Positions 48,535 through 61,159 of a stretch of 64,000 bases of DNA are shown here, in pieces. The stretch is from Combretum micranthum. Its lineage: Eukaryota; Streptophyta; Magnoliopsida; Myrtales; Combretaceae. A program made the translations under genes and the position numbers. The notes beneath the pieces are model-generated. The model saw nothing but the letters and a program-made list of their open reading frames with translations. It did not search any database and had not been told where the DNA came from. The stretch spans positions 124,001 to 188,000 of the forward strand of contig JAMXBD010001212.1 in assembly GCA_024138025.1 (NCBI GenBank), written 5' to 3'. The stretch's first letter is position 1. Every line of letters starts with the position of its first letter.

Positions 48535-50468
48535 TGTAGACACCTCATTTTTGATAATTTATTTTTGTTAATTTGTTAATAATTAAATGTTAATATTAGT
48601 GCAAATATGGCTAAATTGAAGGATTTTTTGCATTTTTGAGCATTATGATTAGAAATAAAAATTAGGAAAAATAAATCAAATTAAAGGAAATAAATATAAT
48701 GGATGTAATATACATGTATATAATATAGTTTTTAATTTGAAAAAAAAATTACTGTTCATCTTCTTCTTCGTTGGGTAGCCCGACCGGTCCACTTTGAGCT
48801 AGTTTTCTGGCCACTTCCGGACTTTTTTTCTACAAACCGAAGGTAGATTTGGAAACTAGGCACGGAATAGTTTGATTTGGTATAAAAATAACATGTTTTC
48901 ATCAATAATTACTCTTTCAAATCCGGACTTCAAATTTGGGAAAAACTCGTTTTTGGTACTTTCCTAAAAAATTCAAAAACATGTAAAAGTTGTTTTTTAG
49001 GCAATTTAATGATTTGGAACGTTACAATACGAGAGGTATACGTTATTTATTGCATTTAATTGGAAAGTTACATTGGTTTTGACTTGGATTATTCAAATTT
49101 TGCCCAAAATGTGTTTTACAAACCTTAGGTTTGGGATTGATTGATTAGGAAAGTTTTTGTCGAATTAAAGCTTATAAATACCCTCCTCATCTTCTGTTTT
49201 GTAGGGAGTAAGGAAAAATTAGAACAATTAATTTACATTGATTTGTTCGGAATCGTGAGGACTTCAAAAGCCCTCAATTAATTATCACCCATCTTTGTCG
49301 ATCTGCCTTCGTTGGTCATCCACTGCCACGTCATCATCGACCCTCCGTCGTTGCTGCTGCCATCATCGGACTACTCCTGGTCATCATCATCGTCGATCCT
49401 AGTCGTCACGAGTCATCCTTCGTTCATCCGCTTGTCGATCCTCTGCACACTGTCGTGGTCTGCATCCCTGATCGTCTTCAATTCCTGCACGCGAAGCCAT
49501 TTTCATCCAGGTAAGTTTTCCTCACCATATGTGTATATGTATATATTATATAATAATATAATAATATATAATATTATTCATAATTAGTAATAAATATATG
49601 TTTTCGTAAAAATAGATTAACAAATAGATTAATAAATGAAATTAGTTGAAGTTTTAATAATATTAATCATAATAATATTTGTTTGATGTTAATATATGAT
49701 AATAGTGTGAAATTTGTGTTTATAAGTAATTGTGATAGTTTTACATGAGTTTTTGTGATGATTGATATTATGATGATTTGTTTGTTTAAAAAAAAAAATC
49801 GTTTTGACATCTAAAAAAATTTGATTTTTATAAATTTGTTCAAAATTAATTTGATAGATTTAAGAATCACATAAAATTAGATAATTTTTTTTAAATCATA
49901 AAACTTAATGAACTTAAAGTGATAAAATTTCAAAATACTAAAATTGACCAACAAACTAAATTTTTCTTAAAGAACTACGTGTGGTCTGATCCCGATTAAC
50001 AGGTACGTAAGCACCTAAATGGGAGACTCAAAATATGTAAAAAATTTATTTATGTGATTTTGTTTGTTTATCTTAGTTAAGTAAATTTGTACATATTTGT
50101 AAATAGTTAGAGCCTTGTAAATAGTTTAGATTTTGAAATTAAGGTTTAAAAGAAAGAAATTTAAAATTGGAAAGTTAAAGTATTAACCGTTAAGGTTTTA
50201 ATAGGTTAGCCCTCGGATTCAAGTTAATTTCTGGTTCTTATTTTCAAAACGATTTTTTTTCGAGGATTAGTAGTAAAACCGAAATCAACCGATCCATTGG
50301 TTTTGGTTTATCTTTTTTCTCGACTTTAATGGAGTAGCAACTCCAAAATATTTTCAAAATTCAAAATTTCCCTTAATTCTTAGTCGAGGATTCGTATTGA
50401 ATGGGTTAGGGTTTAGTACGAATCGAATGAAAGGAAATCGAACCGGAAATCAAAACCCAGGCTCGACA
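48535..50468 (+). mobile_element. LTR-like insertion inside the hAT element (TGTAGA...TCGACA)
   Basis: It begins TGTAGACACCTC, a start common to a group of plant Ty3/Gypsy LTRs, and appears to end at GGCTCGACA. On both sides the host has repeated words of the type GCCAAYGTGCCCACG (48380-48530 and 50480-50720), consistent with one tract split by the insertion. A leader-like segment ends CATCCAG|GTAAG near 49510. The flanking five bases (CTTAC, TCCAT) do not match, so the exact ends are uncertain. The ORF at 49312-49587 is repeat-derived. Confidence 0.5.
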
Positions 50469-51098
50469 TCCATGTTCAACTATCATTTTTTTCAAGGCTA
50501 ATGTGGACATGTCGCTAGCCAATGTGCCCACGTCAGTCGTCAGCATTGGCATGCTGGCCGCTGATGTGCACACATCCGAATCTTTTTTTTTCAAAGCCGA
50601 TGTGGGCATGGCACCAGCTAATGTGCCCATGCAGCCGTCGGCGTGGGCAAGATGACCGGTGATTTGTCCATGTCTGGCCCTTTTTTTTTCTTTTTTAAAG
50701 GTACCCACATCAGTTTTATATATACTTTCAACCAACGTCAGCACGCTAATTCCAACCCATATCATTTTCACACCATCACACTTGCATGCACTTGTTATTT
50801 GCTAATTGTATTAGAAGTTCCTTTTATTATAAATAATGGAGCGTTCACAAAGTTTACACCATCGTACTAAAGTAACCGTACTATGCCACTATCGGAAAGA
50901 ACATTTATCCCATCCCTATCCCCATCACCATCACCATCCCCACCTTCTTCACTCAGTTGTCACCACGTGGTAATAATAATAATTATATCCATTTGCCTAC
51001 TCTAGCTATGAGAGCATGATACGAAACTGAGTTCTACTCTCACTCTGTCCTTTTAGGTAAAGATTATGACATGAACAAGTTAGATCAGTGGCATAACT

Positions 51099-51841
51099 TT
51101 GCTAACCTTATGTGACACTGGTTTGGTTGCACTCATGAACCTTCTTAACAAGATATATATTGATCTTGCTTTTATATTTTATTCAAATGCCACTACAAAT
51201 GATGTCATAAAAGATGATAATGTGGTTCCTTGGGTGGATAGTGGATGCCAAAGTCGAGCTTCTATTACTAATTATGTGTGTAGTCGTGTTCTATATATTA
51301 CTCTAGACTATTTGAACGGTCTATTTCGTCAAACCAATAGGGGTGATAAGTTGTGTAAAAATTGGAATATGACCAATGTATTCCACCAGGTATTTAATTA
51401 AGCTATCACTCCAATATGTGCTGATGAAAGTCATCTGACCACCTAAAGCACCGCAAGCAAAAAGATCTCTTACCAATTTGCAGAATAATCCATCATATGA
51501 TTGGCTACAATATACGTCCATGGGCGAATTCAAATAACATCTCTGTTGAAGACGTCCACTTGATGGACGCAGTGACGAATCCTCGAGCATTAGATATCGG
51601 CTCGTTAATGATACAATGTATGCATCGAGTGCTCAGGAGAAAGGACTACCATCTTGCATATGGTTGCCTTATGATACTCATTCTAAAATTGTGGGGATTT
51701 GACCTTTTAAATTACACGAAAGCAAAATCAATATCCAAATTCATAAAGAGCGATATAGCTAGAAGGTTGGGTTTCGAGTATGATCCTAAAGCCAACCAAT
51801 ATGTTAAAGATCGAGATGGTGCAGTACAACCGAAAAGATAG
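51099..51841 (+). pseudogene. TE-associated reading frames of unknown function
   Basis: Two open segments (51099-51401 and 51497-51841) in the right part of the hAT element have coding-like composition. The second contains AVTNPRALDIGSLMIQCMHRVLRRKDYHLAYGC and IKSDIARRLGFEYD, which recalls the uncharacterised plant transposon-associated proteins often found in plant genomes; this is a weak, remembered resemblance. The two segments are in different frames separated by stops, so the gene is broken or has an intron. It could be an accessory protein of the element or the relic of another nested element. Confidence 0.45.
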
Positions 51842-51893
51842 AAATGAATTAGATGAACAGAGCTTTGATCTCAACTTAGATGATGTGTCCCGC

Positions 51894-51958
51894 ACCCCCC
51901 ACCCCCCCACCCCCCCCCCCCCCCCCCCCCAACACACACACACGCGCGCGCGTGCGCA
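51894..51958. repeat. Poly(C), (CA)n and (CG)n compound tract
   Basis: C runs broken by single A residues, including a run of more than 20 C, are followed directly by CACACACA and then CGCGCGCGCG. The run length is likely to be unreliable. Confidence 0.9.
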
Positions 51959-52741
51959 TGGAACGATGAAGGAATGGGAGACAAACACGGATAGCGGCAA
52001 GATCAAGCTCAAACACAGCAATAATCCAGATCCGGTACATATAATATGGAAGATATAATGAATACTCTAATATAGATAACCAAGGTCCAAAAAGAACATG
52101 GAGACTTACTCAACTCCATGAATACCCACATGCACAATTTATCCGAATAGGCAGGTTATCGACCGATGCATCCTCCACCACCACCCCCACAAGGACCACA
52201 ACCATCATATCATTATCAGCTCCTAAGTGATGTTGAAGATCAAGTCAGTCAATAAGATGGTCAATCATCACATCCACACCATTTTTATTAAATGTAAATT
52301 AATTACTTTCATTTACTATCAATGGAAATAATAATGCAATGCATATTGTTATTAGTAGAGTTAAAAATATTACTTTAGTAATTGTCTAAATTTTATTTAT
52401 ATTAAATGTTAAAATCAATAATTTATTCATAACTAATTTGAATAATTAGTTTAATTAAAATTTCGAAAGCCATCGGAAAAAAAAACAAAGAGTCGAAAAT
52501 AATAAAAAATTGAATAAATTGTATGAAATTGAACCCATTGAAGGCACGTAAATCAGCACGCGAAGGCACACAACATGGCACGCGAATAAATGGGTTGGCA
52601 CGGGACGGCATGCAAAAAAAAAAAAGCATACGAAGCACATCACATGAGCACGAATGGGTCAGGCACACAGAAGTACGCGGCACGAAAGGTATGCAAAATT
52701 TAGCATGTAGATGGTATAACACGACCTATTTACCATGCCTA

Positions 52742-53700
52742 TACTCTTTTAGAATCGCTTTTAACATGATAAATTCGAACATTGAGAGAGGAACAATGAT
52801 CTTAAAATTTTGATTTCTCAACTTCCTTAACGTATTTCATCCACAAGTGTCTATAAATAAGGAGTTGTGAGTTTGATACAGGAGGGGGGTTCTAAATTTT
52901 CAGACCCATAATTTCACCATTGAAACTCCAATAAGAGCTTTCTCTCTCTAGAATCATGGTTAAAATCCACAATTTCTCTCTCTAACTTTCAGCCATGGCC
53001 ACCACGAATAACATTGCCCCTCCATCATAGCCTCCTTTTCCAACACCCAAACTAACAGAAAGGAGGCTTATTTTGCATTCAACTGCCTTACTATCTTCCC
53101 TCTCTCTATGTTGTGTCTCTTTACTCTCTCTCTTCTTCTTCTTCTAAAAAATAATAAATAATAAATAATAAACAAAAAATCCAAATCAAATAACCCAAAT
53201 AAAAAAAAAAACCAACAACGAAAAAAACCAAATGAAAACCTAATTTTAGTAAAGTTTTTTCTTTAAAAAATCCAAATCAAACAACTCAAAATTCATATTT
53301 ATCTGTTTCCTTTTCTTCCTCTCATCTCTCTTTATTTTGGATTGTAGTTTTTTTTTCCAATTATTATTTATTATTTTGGGTTGTGTAGAGAAGAAGAAGG
53401 AAAAAAAAGAAGAAAAAGATGTGTTGCAAAAAGGGAAGAAAGAGGGAGGGAAGAGAGAGAAAGAAAAAAGAAAAATTAAAAAAAAAGAAAAAGGGAATAA
53501 ATTGATAAACAGAGAGAGAAACTATTTTTTTAATAAAGATTATCTTCCACCTCAACATCTTGATGGAAAATTAGCCGGATTCCATTCAAAGGTATAATAA
53601 GTGCAACATTTGAAAAGTTTAAATATTTTTGTGGGCAAAAATTTTGCTTAGGTATAATTTTGTTATATTAAGAAAAAGTTTAGGTACCGTGAAGAAACTA
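52742..53700. other. Purine/pyrimidine-rich TE flank, possibly outer element
   Basis: Pyrimidine-rich sequence (53095-53150, 53300-53345) faces purine-rich sequence (53385-53520), giving long complementary arms. Similar pyrimidine-rich text (TCTCTCTCT, AAACCTAAATCAAACA) lies left of the hAT element at 44205-44345. Both outer sides (44040-44150 and 53580-53690) contain TACTTAAA/TTTAGGTAC-like words in opposite orientation. The hAT element may therefore sit inside an older inverted-repeat element. ORFs here are low-complexity. Confidence 0.35.
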
Positions 53701-55552
53701 ACCAATAAAAGAAACATAAAACTTAGTCTACTTAGTTTTGGCAATTCTCTACGTTGAGGGTAGTCATCATCAGGGGTTGGTTCTGAATTAGGGACTTGCC
53801 CGAGGATGGCAGATTCGAACCAGCAAAAGATCGGCTAACACTAGTGGGTCCTTATGGTTTCACCCAAGAACTGTTTAATTTAGTAGTCCCATAGTTATAC
53901 GCAACAAAAATAAAATAAAAAAAGAAAAGAAAATTATAAGAAAATGTAATTGATTTCTATTCACGACATTTGATTTGTTGCTATTAACTGTATAAGTAAT
54001 AAATGTGTTGTTGAGTTTATGTAAACTTCTAACAAAAGTAAAATTTTCTTTCTTAATAATGTGTGTCTTGTTTTTATTTTATAGAAACTTATTTATATTA
54101 TATCATATTGCTAACATGACGATTAAAAAAGTGCGAGCGATTATATATAAATAAATACATAACTATATAAGTTTTTTAACTAATAGGTTGTAAACAATTA
54201 TTATCAGGTTCAATGTTATTTTAAGTTAAAAGTATACTTTGCAATTATTTTCTTACTTAAATTAAATAATTCTTTAATTGATTTCTTTTTTTGATTCATA
54301 ATTCCTACTTTCTCTAGAAGCGAAACCGAACCATGGAAACTAGCAAATTCCTAAGAATAAAAAATGAATCAACTCTCATAGATTTGATTCCAATTCACTA
54401 TTTTTGGAATCTCGAATTAGTGGTTCATATTTGCATGCGATACTGCATGTAAGACCACTACAGTACTATAATCTTATTCCGCATACCCTAAAAGGAAGGA
54501 AGATGCTGTCTAAATTAAATGGACCAAGGATCACCAATTTTTAATACAACAACCATGCATTGTTCACTTCACATGGAATGAACCGGCACTCGTGCCTCTC
54601 CGTTCAACTGGAGGAGAGCTAAGAGACCATTTGGAATTCCCCTTAGAAAAATGAGGGAACCTAGCAAGTCAGCAGGAAGCAGAAGACAGGCCCCAGTCTA
54701 AGGCTCTCTGCTGTCTGGACAGTTGGTTAAAAGAAAATCGCAACTCCTTACCTTTTCTATGATCTTGCACTAACTTGCAACTATTCGTTGCATACTTGTA
54801 TATGATGTGGTCCTATCATTTGCTTCAAACGATGTAAGATAGAATAATTATGTTAGAAAACCATCATAATGCCATAGATCGTGTTTGTGTGAACCCGCAC
54901 AGACCCGTATCTAATATGAACTCCGAACTCGTACGATGGTAAAAGGCAACAATAGTCACTGTTCTAGAAAGTTTTCTAGTTAATATTGACTCCATATTTT
55001 CAATCTGGGCTTGTAAAGCAGAGTCCCTTCTCTTCCTGCTCCACGTAAGATTAAAGATGCCTATTGACTTTCCCACGAGGGCCTGATCTCAGAATTGGAT
55101 ACCTTGGTTTAATCAAAGATCAAAAACAATGTCAACTCTCTGTCAAAATATTCCCAAAAGAGAAGTTGAGGGTCAACAGAGAAGCTGGTTACAGAACAAA
55201 GTGCTTTTGCACTCAAATGCAAAATATACTCTCTGACAACAATCATGTGGCATCCTAGATTTCCAACATAATCAAAATTCTAAGTCACAGCAAGCGTCAG
55301 CCAAGTTGTTTAGAGGTTACAGAACCTTTGAAACTTCACCCTTCCATGTAAAATGGTATCCTCTTCTTATTTGCAGGATGCATGGTGACCTATATACATG
55401 CTTTTATATACTGTGATAGCACACACTATTTGCACATGAAGTTTAGGTGAAGTTGGAAGTGTTTTCCTCGGTTGATCTCTGTTGCACCAGAAGCTTACTT
55501 GTGTTGCTTCTTTTGTATACTGGACATTACGCAACCATCGACCCCACATAGC
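53701..55552. other. Downstream flank and probable 3' UTR of the phosphatase gene
   Basis: About the first 200-350 bases below 55553 are the likely 3' UTR (minus strand). No poly-A signal could be fixed. A pol III B-box-like GGTTCGAATC occurs on the minus strand near 53820 without a clear A box; a tRNA-derived SINE relic is possible. No other gene is seen. Confidence 0.35.
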
Positions 55553-58500
55553 TCATACCTTTCCAAACTTTGGAGGCTGCATAAACAAGAAGAGAAAATA
55601 TGATCATGGGAAAATTAGAGGCAGAAAATGAAGATTTATCGATATCTTCATTACAGATTTATTGTTTCTCTTTAGGAGAAATCGTTGGAACGTCATCTTT
55701 ATTTTGGTCAGTTAGCTCACTGAGCTTCCAAATAATATGCTAATTCCTTGAAAATAAAAAAAGTCAGAAGTTGTCATATTTTTTTTTCGTAGCTTATGAG
55801 ATTGAAGCATTTTCTTTTAATGATCTCTTAATCCCAATCATCATGCCAAGAAAGTTTAGCATCTAAACAAAGGCAAACCCTTAATCACCAACAAATTTTC
55901 CATTAATCATCCCACTAGATCCCAAATGGGGGTCCACAACCACTTGTTATTAAAGCCAACTATCACGAAGGATCCATCAAATTCGAATTCCAACTAACCA
56001 CAATCATTTAACAATATAATGAATATCGCATCTGCTTAGTCGAAGAAAGAACAAGAGATTTTGAGGAAAGAGTGGGAGTGGAAAGGACATCAAGCAGAAG
56101 AGTGGTGAATGTTAGTGATGGCACATGTCTAAATAAGGGTTTACCAAAAGTGGTGGTGGTAAAGCAATTGATGGCTTAACTTGGGCTTCCAACTGCATTT
56201 AATTGACTCTGGTGCAATGTTGCTCGCACTAGGAGGGACATAAAGGAGTTGGACAAGGTGCGAGGAGTACTGAATATCTAGATCTGGGTCGTCGTTTTAT
56301 AAGCTTGGTGGAACAATTCCAAGGATTGTGTTGTGCTCATTTAAAGGGTTTAATTGGACTTATCTTGGCATGTAAAGCTGTTCAAAGAACCGAACCGAGA
56401 ATCAAATTATCCTATATAATATGGTTCTTTTATATCTTGATCTGGTTTGAAATTAGTTTGTAAATTGCAAACAGTTCATTTCCTCATTATTTTTAATTAG
56501 TTGCTATATGAACCTTTACACATATTATCTACATGGGTAAATGTCAAATTTGATACCTAATCTTTGTGCAAAAAATTTAATTTGATATCTAAAATGGTTA
56601 ATTTAATACCCAATTTAACTTTTCATGACTAGTTTTACTACCTCTTTTATACCGTTTTGCTCTATTTGTTGCGTGGAACAGACAGCCTACCATTAAATTT
56701 TTACTTTTTCTCCCAATATTAACTAGCACTGATAAGTTGCTTTTTCTACATCTGAAAACTGCAAGACAAACAATGTTAGTGAAGTAGTAAAAATAATCAT
56801 AAAAAGTTCTATTAGATACTAAATTGGCCGCTTCAAGGTTTGGGTAGCAAATTGGATTTTTATGTAAAGTTCAAATACCAAATTTAACAATATCCCTATC
56901 TATATACATGATGTAATAATATAATGCAATGGATTGTTTGATTATTATTTTTATTCCATGTTACTTGAAATATTTAAATATTTGAGATAAAACAAAGATT
57001 ATTCTTTAAGTTAAACACTTGAAATTGAATAAGGAGTTTATAAGATATGAGATAGGCTGTCATCAATTGTTTGAACTTAACCATTTTATTTGTGGATTTA
57101 TAACCTTCTTTTGTAATGTTTGCATGGACCATTCATATCATGTGTTGTGAGTTGGCATTGCACTAGGCAACAACGAGCAGCAGGGCTAGTTCCTCTAAAT
57201 TTAAAAGTAAATAAGCCTACACACTAAGTCGAGCATATTTGAGGAGAGTTATTACCCATGATTCTTATACTTTTATGTACATATATGCAATCATAGTCAT
57301 TTATCTTGAATCTTGCATTGGATCATGTAGGTGAGAGTAATATGCATTGTGTACACCAAAATGTAATTGAAATGCACTTTCGCTCAGTTTGACCGTGAAA
57401 CTATATTATGAATACCATTATTGGCATGAGTAGCCGGCTGACAAGTAGAGTGGCATGGCAGCAAATGCCCATATCAAGCTTACACTAAGTTGTTTTGATA
57501 AGTTCATTAGAACCATGGTCTGAAGCAGCTATCATTCCATACCAAATTGGAGTATTTCACTTGATAGAACAGAGGATCCTTTATAGTGGTTGAACAAATA
57601 TGAACAATTTTGCAAAACCAAGGCACCTGGAGGAGAATTGGGTTGGGTGTGGAGCATTTTAACTGGTAGGTGAGGCTCAACTGTGTTGGTTTAAGTTAGA
57701 GTAAGAAGAGCTTGATTAGAGGAGGTTTTCAAACACTATTGCAATCTACTGTTTACTGTTTGGCCTTCCACTGAGAAGCAACCACTGGGTGAATCGATTA
57801 AGTTGAACCAAATCAATCCATGTGGTTCTTGCAAGGGCAACTATAGTGAATTCTGAAGTGGGATTTTATGAGGCAATTTGGGTGGAAGTGGAGATTCATG
57901 TGGTCTTCAAAAACATGCTTTCAAACCTTTGCGTGGTCAATTTTCAGACCGTTAATTAAGATAGATTGTACTTAAAAAGGTCAAAACTCAAACAAAAGTA
58001 AACCAGTTATCACCAACTATTTCACCATTAACCACCCCTTGACTACGTCCAAGAACAGCCCCCAACACGACGTCTATGAAATACGATAACCTTTATATAC
58101 CAAAGTTCAATGTAAGGATACACAAAAGTCAAATTTGTTTGTTTACCTTCTTAAGATTCCCTTTTGATGATCCTGCGCTGCTTGAGGCCTTGCCATCAAA
58201 GGGTTTCAGTATCTCAAAAGAACATACAAGATCTTCATTAACACTCAACAAAGCACCTGCATTGTCAAACTCTCCACCATAGTTTGGTGCTGAAAATATT
58301 GTCACTAACTTCCGCTTAGCGAAAAACTCATAACCATCCTCCACAACCTGCAATTTTTGCTCGAAAATTCTTACTCCAAATCAAGTGATGTTAGAGATTA
58401 AAATTTTATGATACAAAGCAAGAAATTCTTGAACCTTATGACAGAACAGTCCCAGGAATACAGTAAGAAAACATTGAACACGGGGTGCTTTGTACAGTTT

Positions 58501-60719
58501 AATTCAGTTTGCAGTATTTTTCCTGCCACACATCTTGAGTTCTTGATATTCACATGTGCATGTTAATTGCATCACCAGCTTAAATCTAGAAGACTAAACT
58601 AACTAAAAGTTCAATCAACAAGAGTGAAAACTCCTAACTATTACTAAATCATTTGAACGAATGCGAGTGCAGATAATCCATATGAACTCCCACAATGTAC
58701 CTTTATATTCCCATAGCTTTGGAAAATATGAACTTTACTTCCCAACTATTACTAAATCCTTAAAGCAATCGCTCTTCTGGGAGTTTCAGAGACAGTTGGG
58801 AAGGTAAATGTGCATTATTATATGTTTAGGAAGGTGAAGACATGGTTTGGGAGTTTTAAGGCTCCATCCATCCTTGATTTCTAAAATTAAAGCTAAACTT
58901 TATTGAAGTTTGCATGAGGTTAAAAGTAAATTGGCTTACCTGATGGCCTCTACAAATGAGATCAAGATCGTTCTTATCCAAAAATTCAGCTACCTTATCT
59001 GGTCCAAATGTGCATGACACACCACGATCACTGTCCGCCCAGCCAACAACATTAGGATCAGGGTCTGACCAAAGTAGATCACAAAGAAGACCACAATCGG
59101 GAATGTCAGTAGGTCTAGAGATTTCTTTTATTTGGTTCAAATGCTCCAACTCTGGAGAAAGCCCTCCGTGCATACAAAATATCTTCTCCCCAATGATCGC
59201 AGCCACAGGAAGACAATTAAAACAGTCAGTAAACATTTTCCAAAGTCGAACATTAAACCTCCTTTTACACTCATCATAAAACCCATAAATACGGTTTATT
59301 TTTGCATCTTCATGGTTCCCCCTCAAGAGGTAAACCTTGGTTGGATATCTAATCTTGTAGGCCAGAAGCAAACATATGGTTTCCAAACTGTTCTTCCCAC
59401 GGTCTACATAATCCCCTAAAAAGAGATAGCTGGCAGATGGTGGGTATCCTCCGTGTTCAAATAGCCTCAGAAGATCTTGGTATTGTCCATGTATATCACC
59501 TGAAAGATGCCTTCCATCATTAAAATCATAACCCAAGGTATGTATATATATGTATGTATAACGCAATTGGCATGCCCTTTTGGCAAACCGTGTTATCTAA
59601 GCAGGCATAGAACATAAAAGAAACAGGTACAAAAGCTCAAAGCCATTAACAGAAGGCACAAAAAGAAGGGATCAAACAGTTAAAAATGAAGTTACATCAA
59701 TGGAAAAAACTACAAAGTCACATTATTACTCTACCAAAGACCCTTTATGCACAGGAGATGAGAGTGATCTCCAAACTGTATCTATACAAAGTCCTCTTAG
59801 GTGAAAAATGGTTCCCACCCCATGTGTCTAATCAAATCAAATTTACAGGTTACTATTGCAATAGAAGTACTGCCAGTTAACTGAAGAAGAGTAAGGTGCA
59901 AAAGCCGTCTACCATGACTAATGGCCCGGTCACCTCACCTACATCAGCTGGGCCAAAACATCTGTCCAAAAGACGATACCATTCCATTCTCTATGCTTCC
60001 ACTGTCACACCCCAAAATCAAAGGGTGTGAACAGTCCACCGTATACTCATACCGTATTATAAGTATGTTAAAGCTCAAACAGCTAGTGAACATCCGCTGC
60101 CTCCAAAACCTTACACAACATATTCCCACCACTATCAGGGAATAAAAGGAAGTAACTAGCCCTAGTACTCACAATCTCTACCTCCATAAGCAAAGCTTTC
60201 CTTGATCCCTAAAACTACTATTCCAATGTAAACATGACATTTCACTCTGGTACACCAAATCAAGTTTCCCAAAATTCTCACACAAAACACATCTTCAAAA
60301 AGCCATTCAATCCATTGAACACCCTTGTTGATATAAACAAGTATCCAGAACACACATCTTCTGTGTCCCAAAAGGAACTTTTGTAGACCATATATACTAT
60401 GGACAAGCCACCTATCCTTTGTACTAACCCTGTTGTACATAGACCAAGTCTATATTTTTTCCTTGCAAAACATGCTTGAAAAGAACATAGAGCAAAAGAA
60501 AAAAGACAAGAGAGAGAGCTGACCACAAATTCTAATGGGGGCATTAAGTTGGAGAAGATTAGGCTGAGAAAGGAAGATTTGACGAGAATTGATACAAAGT
60601 TGTCTAATTTCAGCCTCTGATAACTGCACTTGTTTACCTCCTTTACCTTCTAATAACCTCCTTATTATATCATCTAAAACACCCCTTTCCATCATTCCTT
60701 CCATTGTCATCCTCATCAT
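55553..60719 (-). CDS. TOPP8: Type-one Ser/Thr protein phosphatase catalytic subunit, TOPP8-like
   Basis: Four exons are read as 60719-60524, 59499-58940, 58347-58147 and 55576-55553, total 981 nt (326 aa, no frame break). This is the PP1 catalytic subunit, which removes phosphate from Ser/Thr of many substrates under control of regulatory subunits, in nucleus and cytosol. The metal-site residues are present: D67 and H69 in GDIHGQ, D95 in GDYVDRG, N127 in RGNHE, and CMHGG with its histidine. [20 protein letters not shown] and CSFEILKP follow. [14 protein letters not shown] (not HECAS) and the start [33 protein letters not shown] N-terminus match the TOPP8/TOPP6 side of the plant family as I remember it. 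The last exon is only 24 nt (PPKFGKV plus stop) after a 2.57-kb intron; without it translation would read through to NKQI and stop. The gene converges with the folate-receptor-like gene. Confidence in family is very high; the TOPP8 label is by resemblance. Confidence 0.95.
56537..56898. mobile_element. MITE in the last intron of the phosphatase gene
   Basis: The left arm (GGGTAAATGTCAAATTTG, then GATACCTAATCTTTGTGC) and right arm (CAAATACCAAATTTAACAATATCCC) are inverted copies over about 75 bases, with GGTAGCAAATTGG opposite ATTTAATACCC. It lies in the 2.57-kb third intron (55577-58146). The duplication at the ends is not clear. The rest of that intron is AT-rich and empty. Confidence 0.55.
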
Positions 60720-61112
60720 TTTGATAAATATCTATATACCCAATAGGCTAATTTCTTCAAAGATCAAAGCTTTTCAGTGTTTTAGGCAGAAAAGATGGGA
60801 ACTTTTCAGGTGGTTATTGTTTTTAAGCTATCAGGAATATGAAATCATTAAAAGGGTTGCTCTTGTGGAAGCAAGATTTGAAATTTATGGTACCGGTTGG
60901 AGAAATTTATGTTTTTATTTTATTTTATTTTATGACTTTATTTTTCATGAAATGTTGAGGAGAAAATTACAGGGTATGTGTGAATTTAAGTGGAAGAGAG
61001 AAGAGATTGAACGAAAAGGCTTACTTTTCCGAAGTTTGGAGGAAGGAGGATATAGAATGAAGAGGGACAGAGGAGAGAGAGACAGAGTCAAAACAGAACA
61101 TGTCCATGTGCA

Positions 61113-61120
61113 TATATAAA
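61113..61120 (-). promoter_or_regulatory. Candidate TATA box of the phosphatase gene
   Basis: The minus strand reads TTTATATA about 395 bases before the start codon at 60719, followed by a GA/TC-rich leader (61021-61100) typical of plant 5' UTRs. The assignment is by position only. A 176-codon plus-strand ORF over this leader and the first exon is an antisense artefact. Confidence 0.4.
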
Positions 61121-61159
61121 AGTTAAAAGACTTTAGAGAGAGAGACAGGGATTATCTGT

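Larger units (their letters stand above)
44605..52741 (-). mobile_element. Full-length but inactive hAT transposon, 8.1 kb
   Basis: The ends are the inverted repeat TAGGCATGGTAAAT / ATTTACCATGCCTA. The flanks read GTACCTTT on the left and TACTCTTT on the right, which match as one 8-bp duplication TAC(T)CTTT if the left copy has lost one T. Both subterminal regions are packed with GGCACG/CGTGCC-type words (44640-44760 and 52535-52690), a usual hAT feature. A minus-strand transposase relic lies at about 45840-47882. The element has been invaded by an LTR-like insertion (48535-50468) and carries a plus-strand TE-associated ORF pair at its right side. Confidence 0.82.

Noticed and set aside
58129..58353. 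Stop codon after NKQI as the true end of the phosphatase
   Set aside because: A GTAAAC donor precedes it, and a 24-nt exon at 55553-55576 encodes the expected PPKFGKV-type tail in the right phase.
60589..61119. 176-codon plus-strand ORF
   Set aside because: Antisense to the first exon and 5' leader of the phosphatase gene; low-complexity end.
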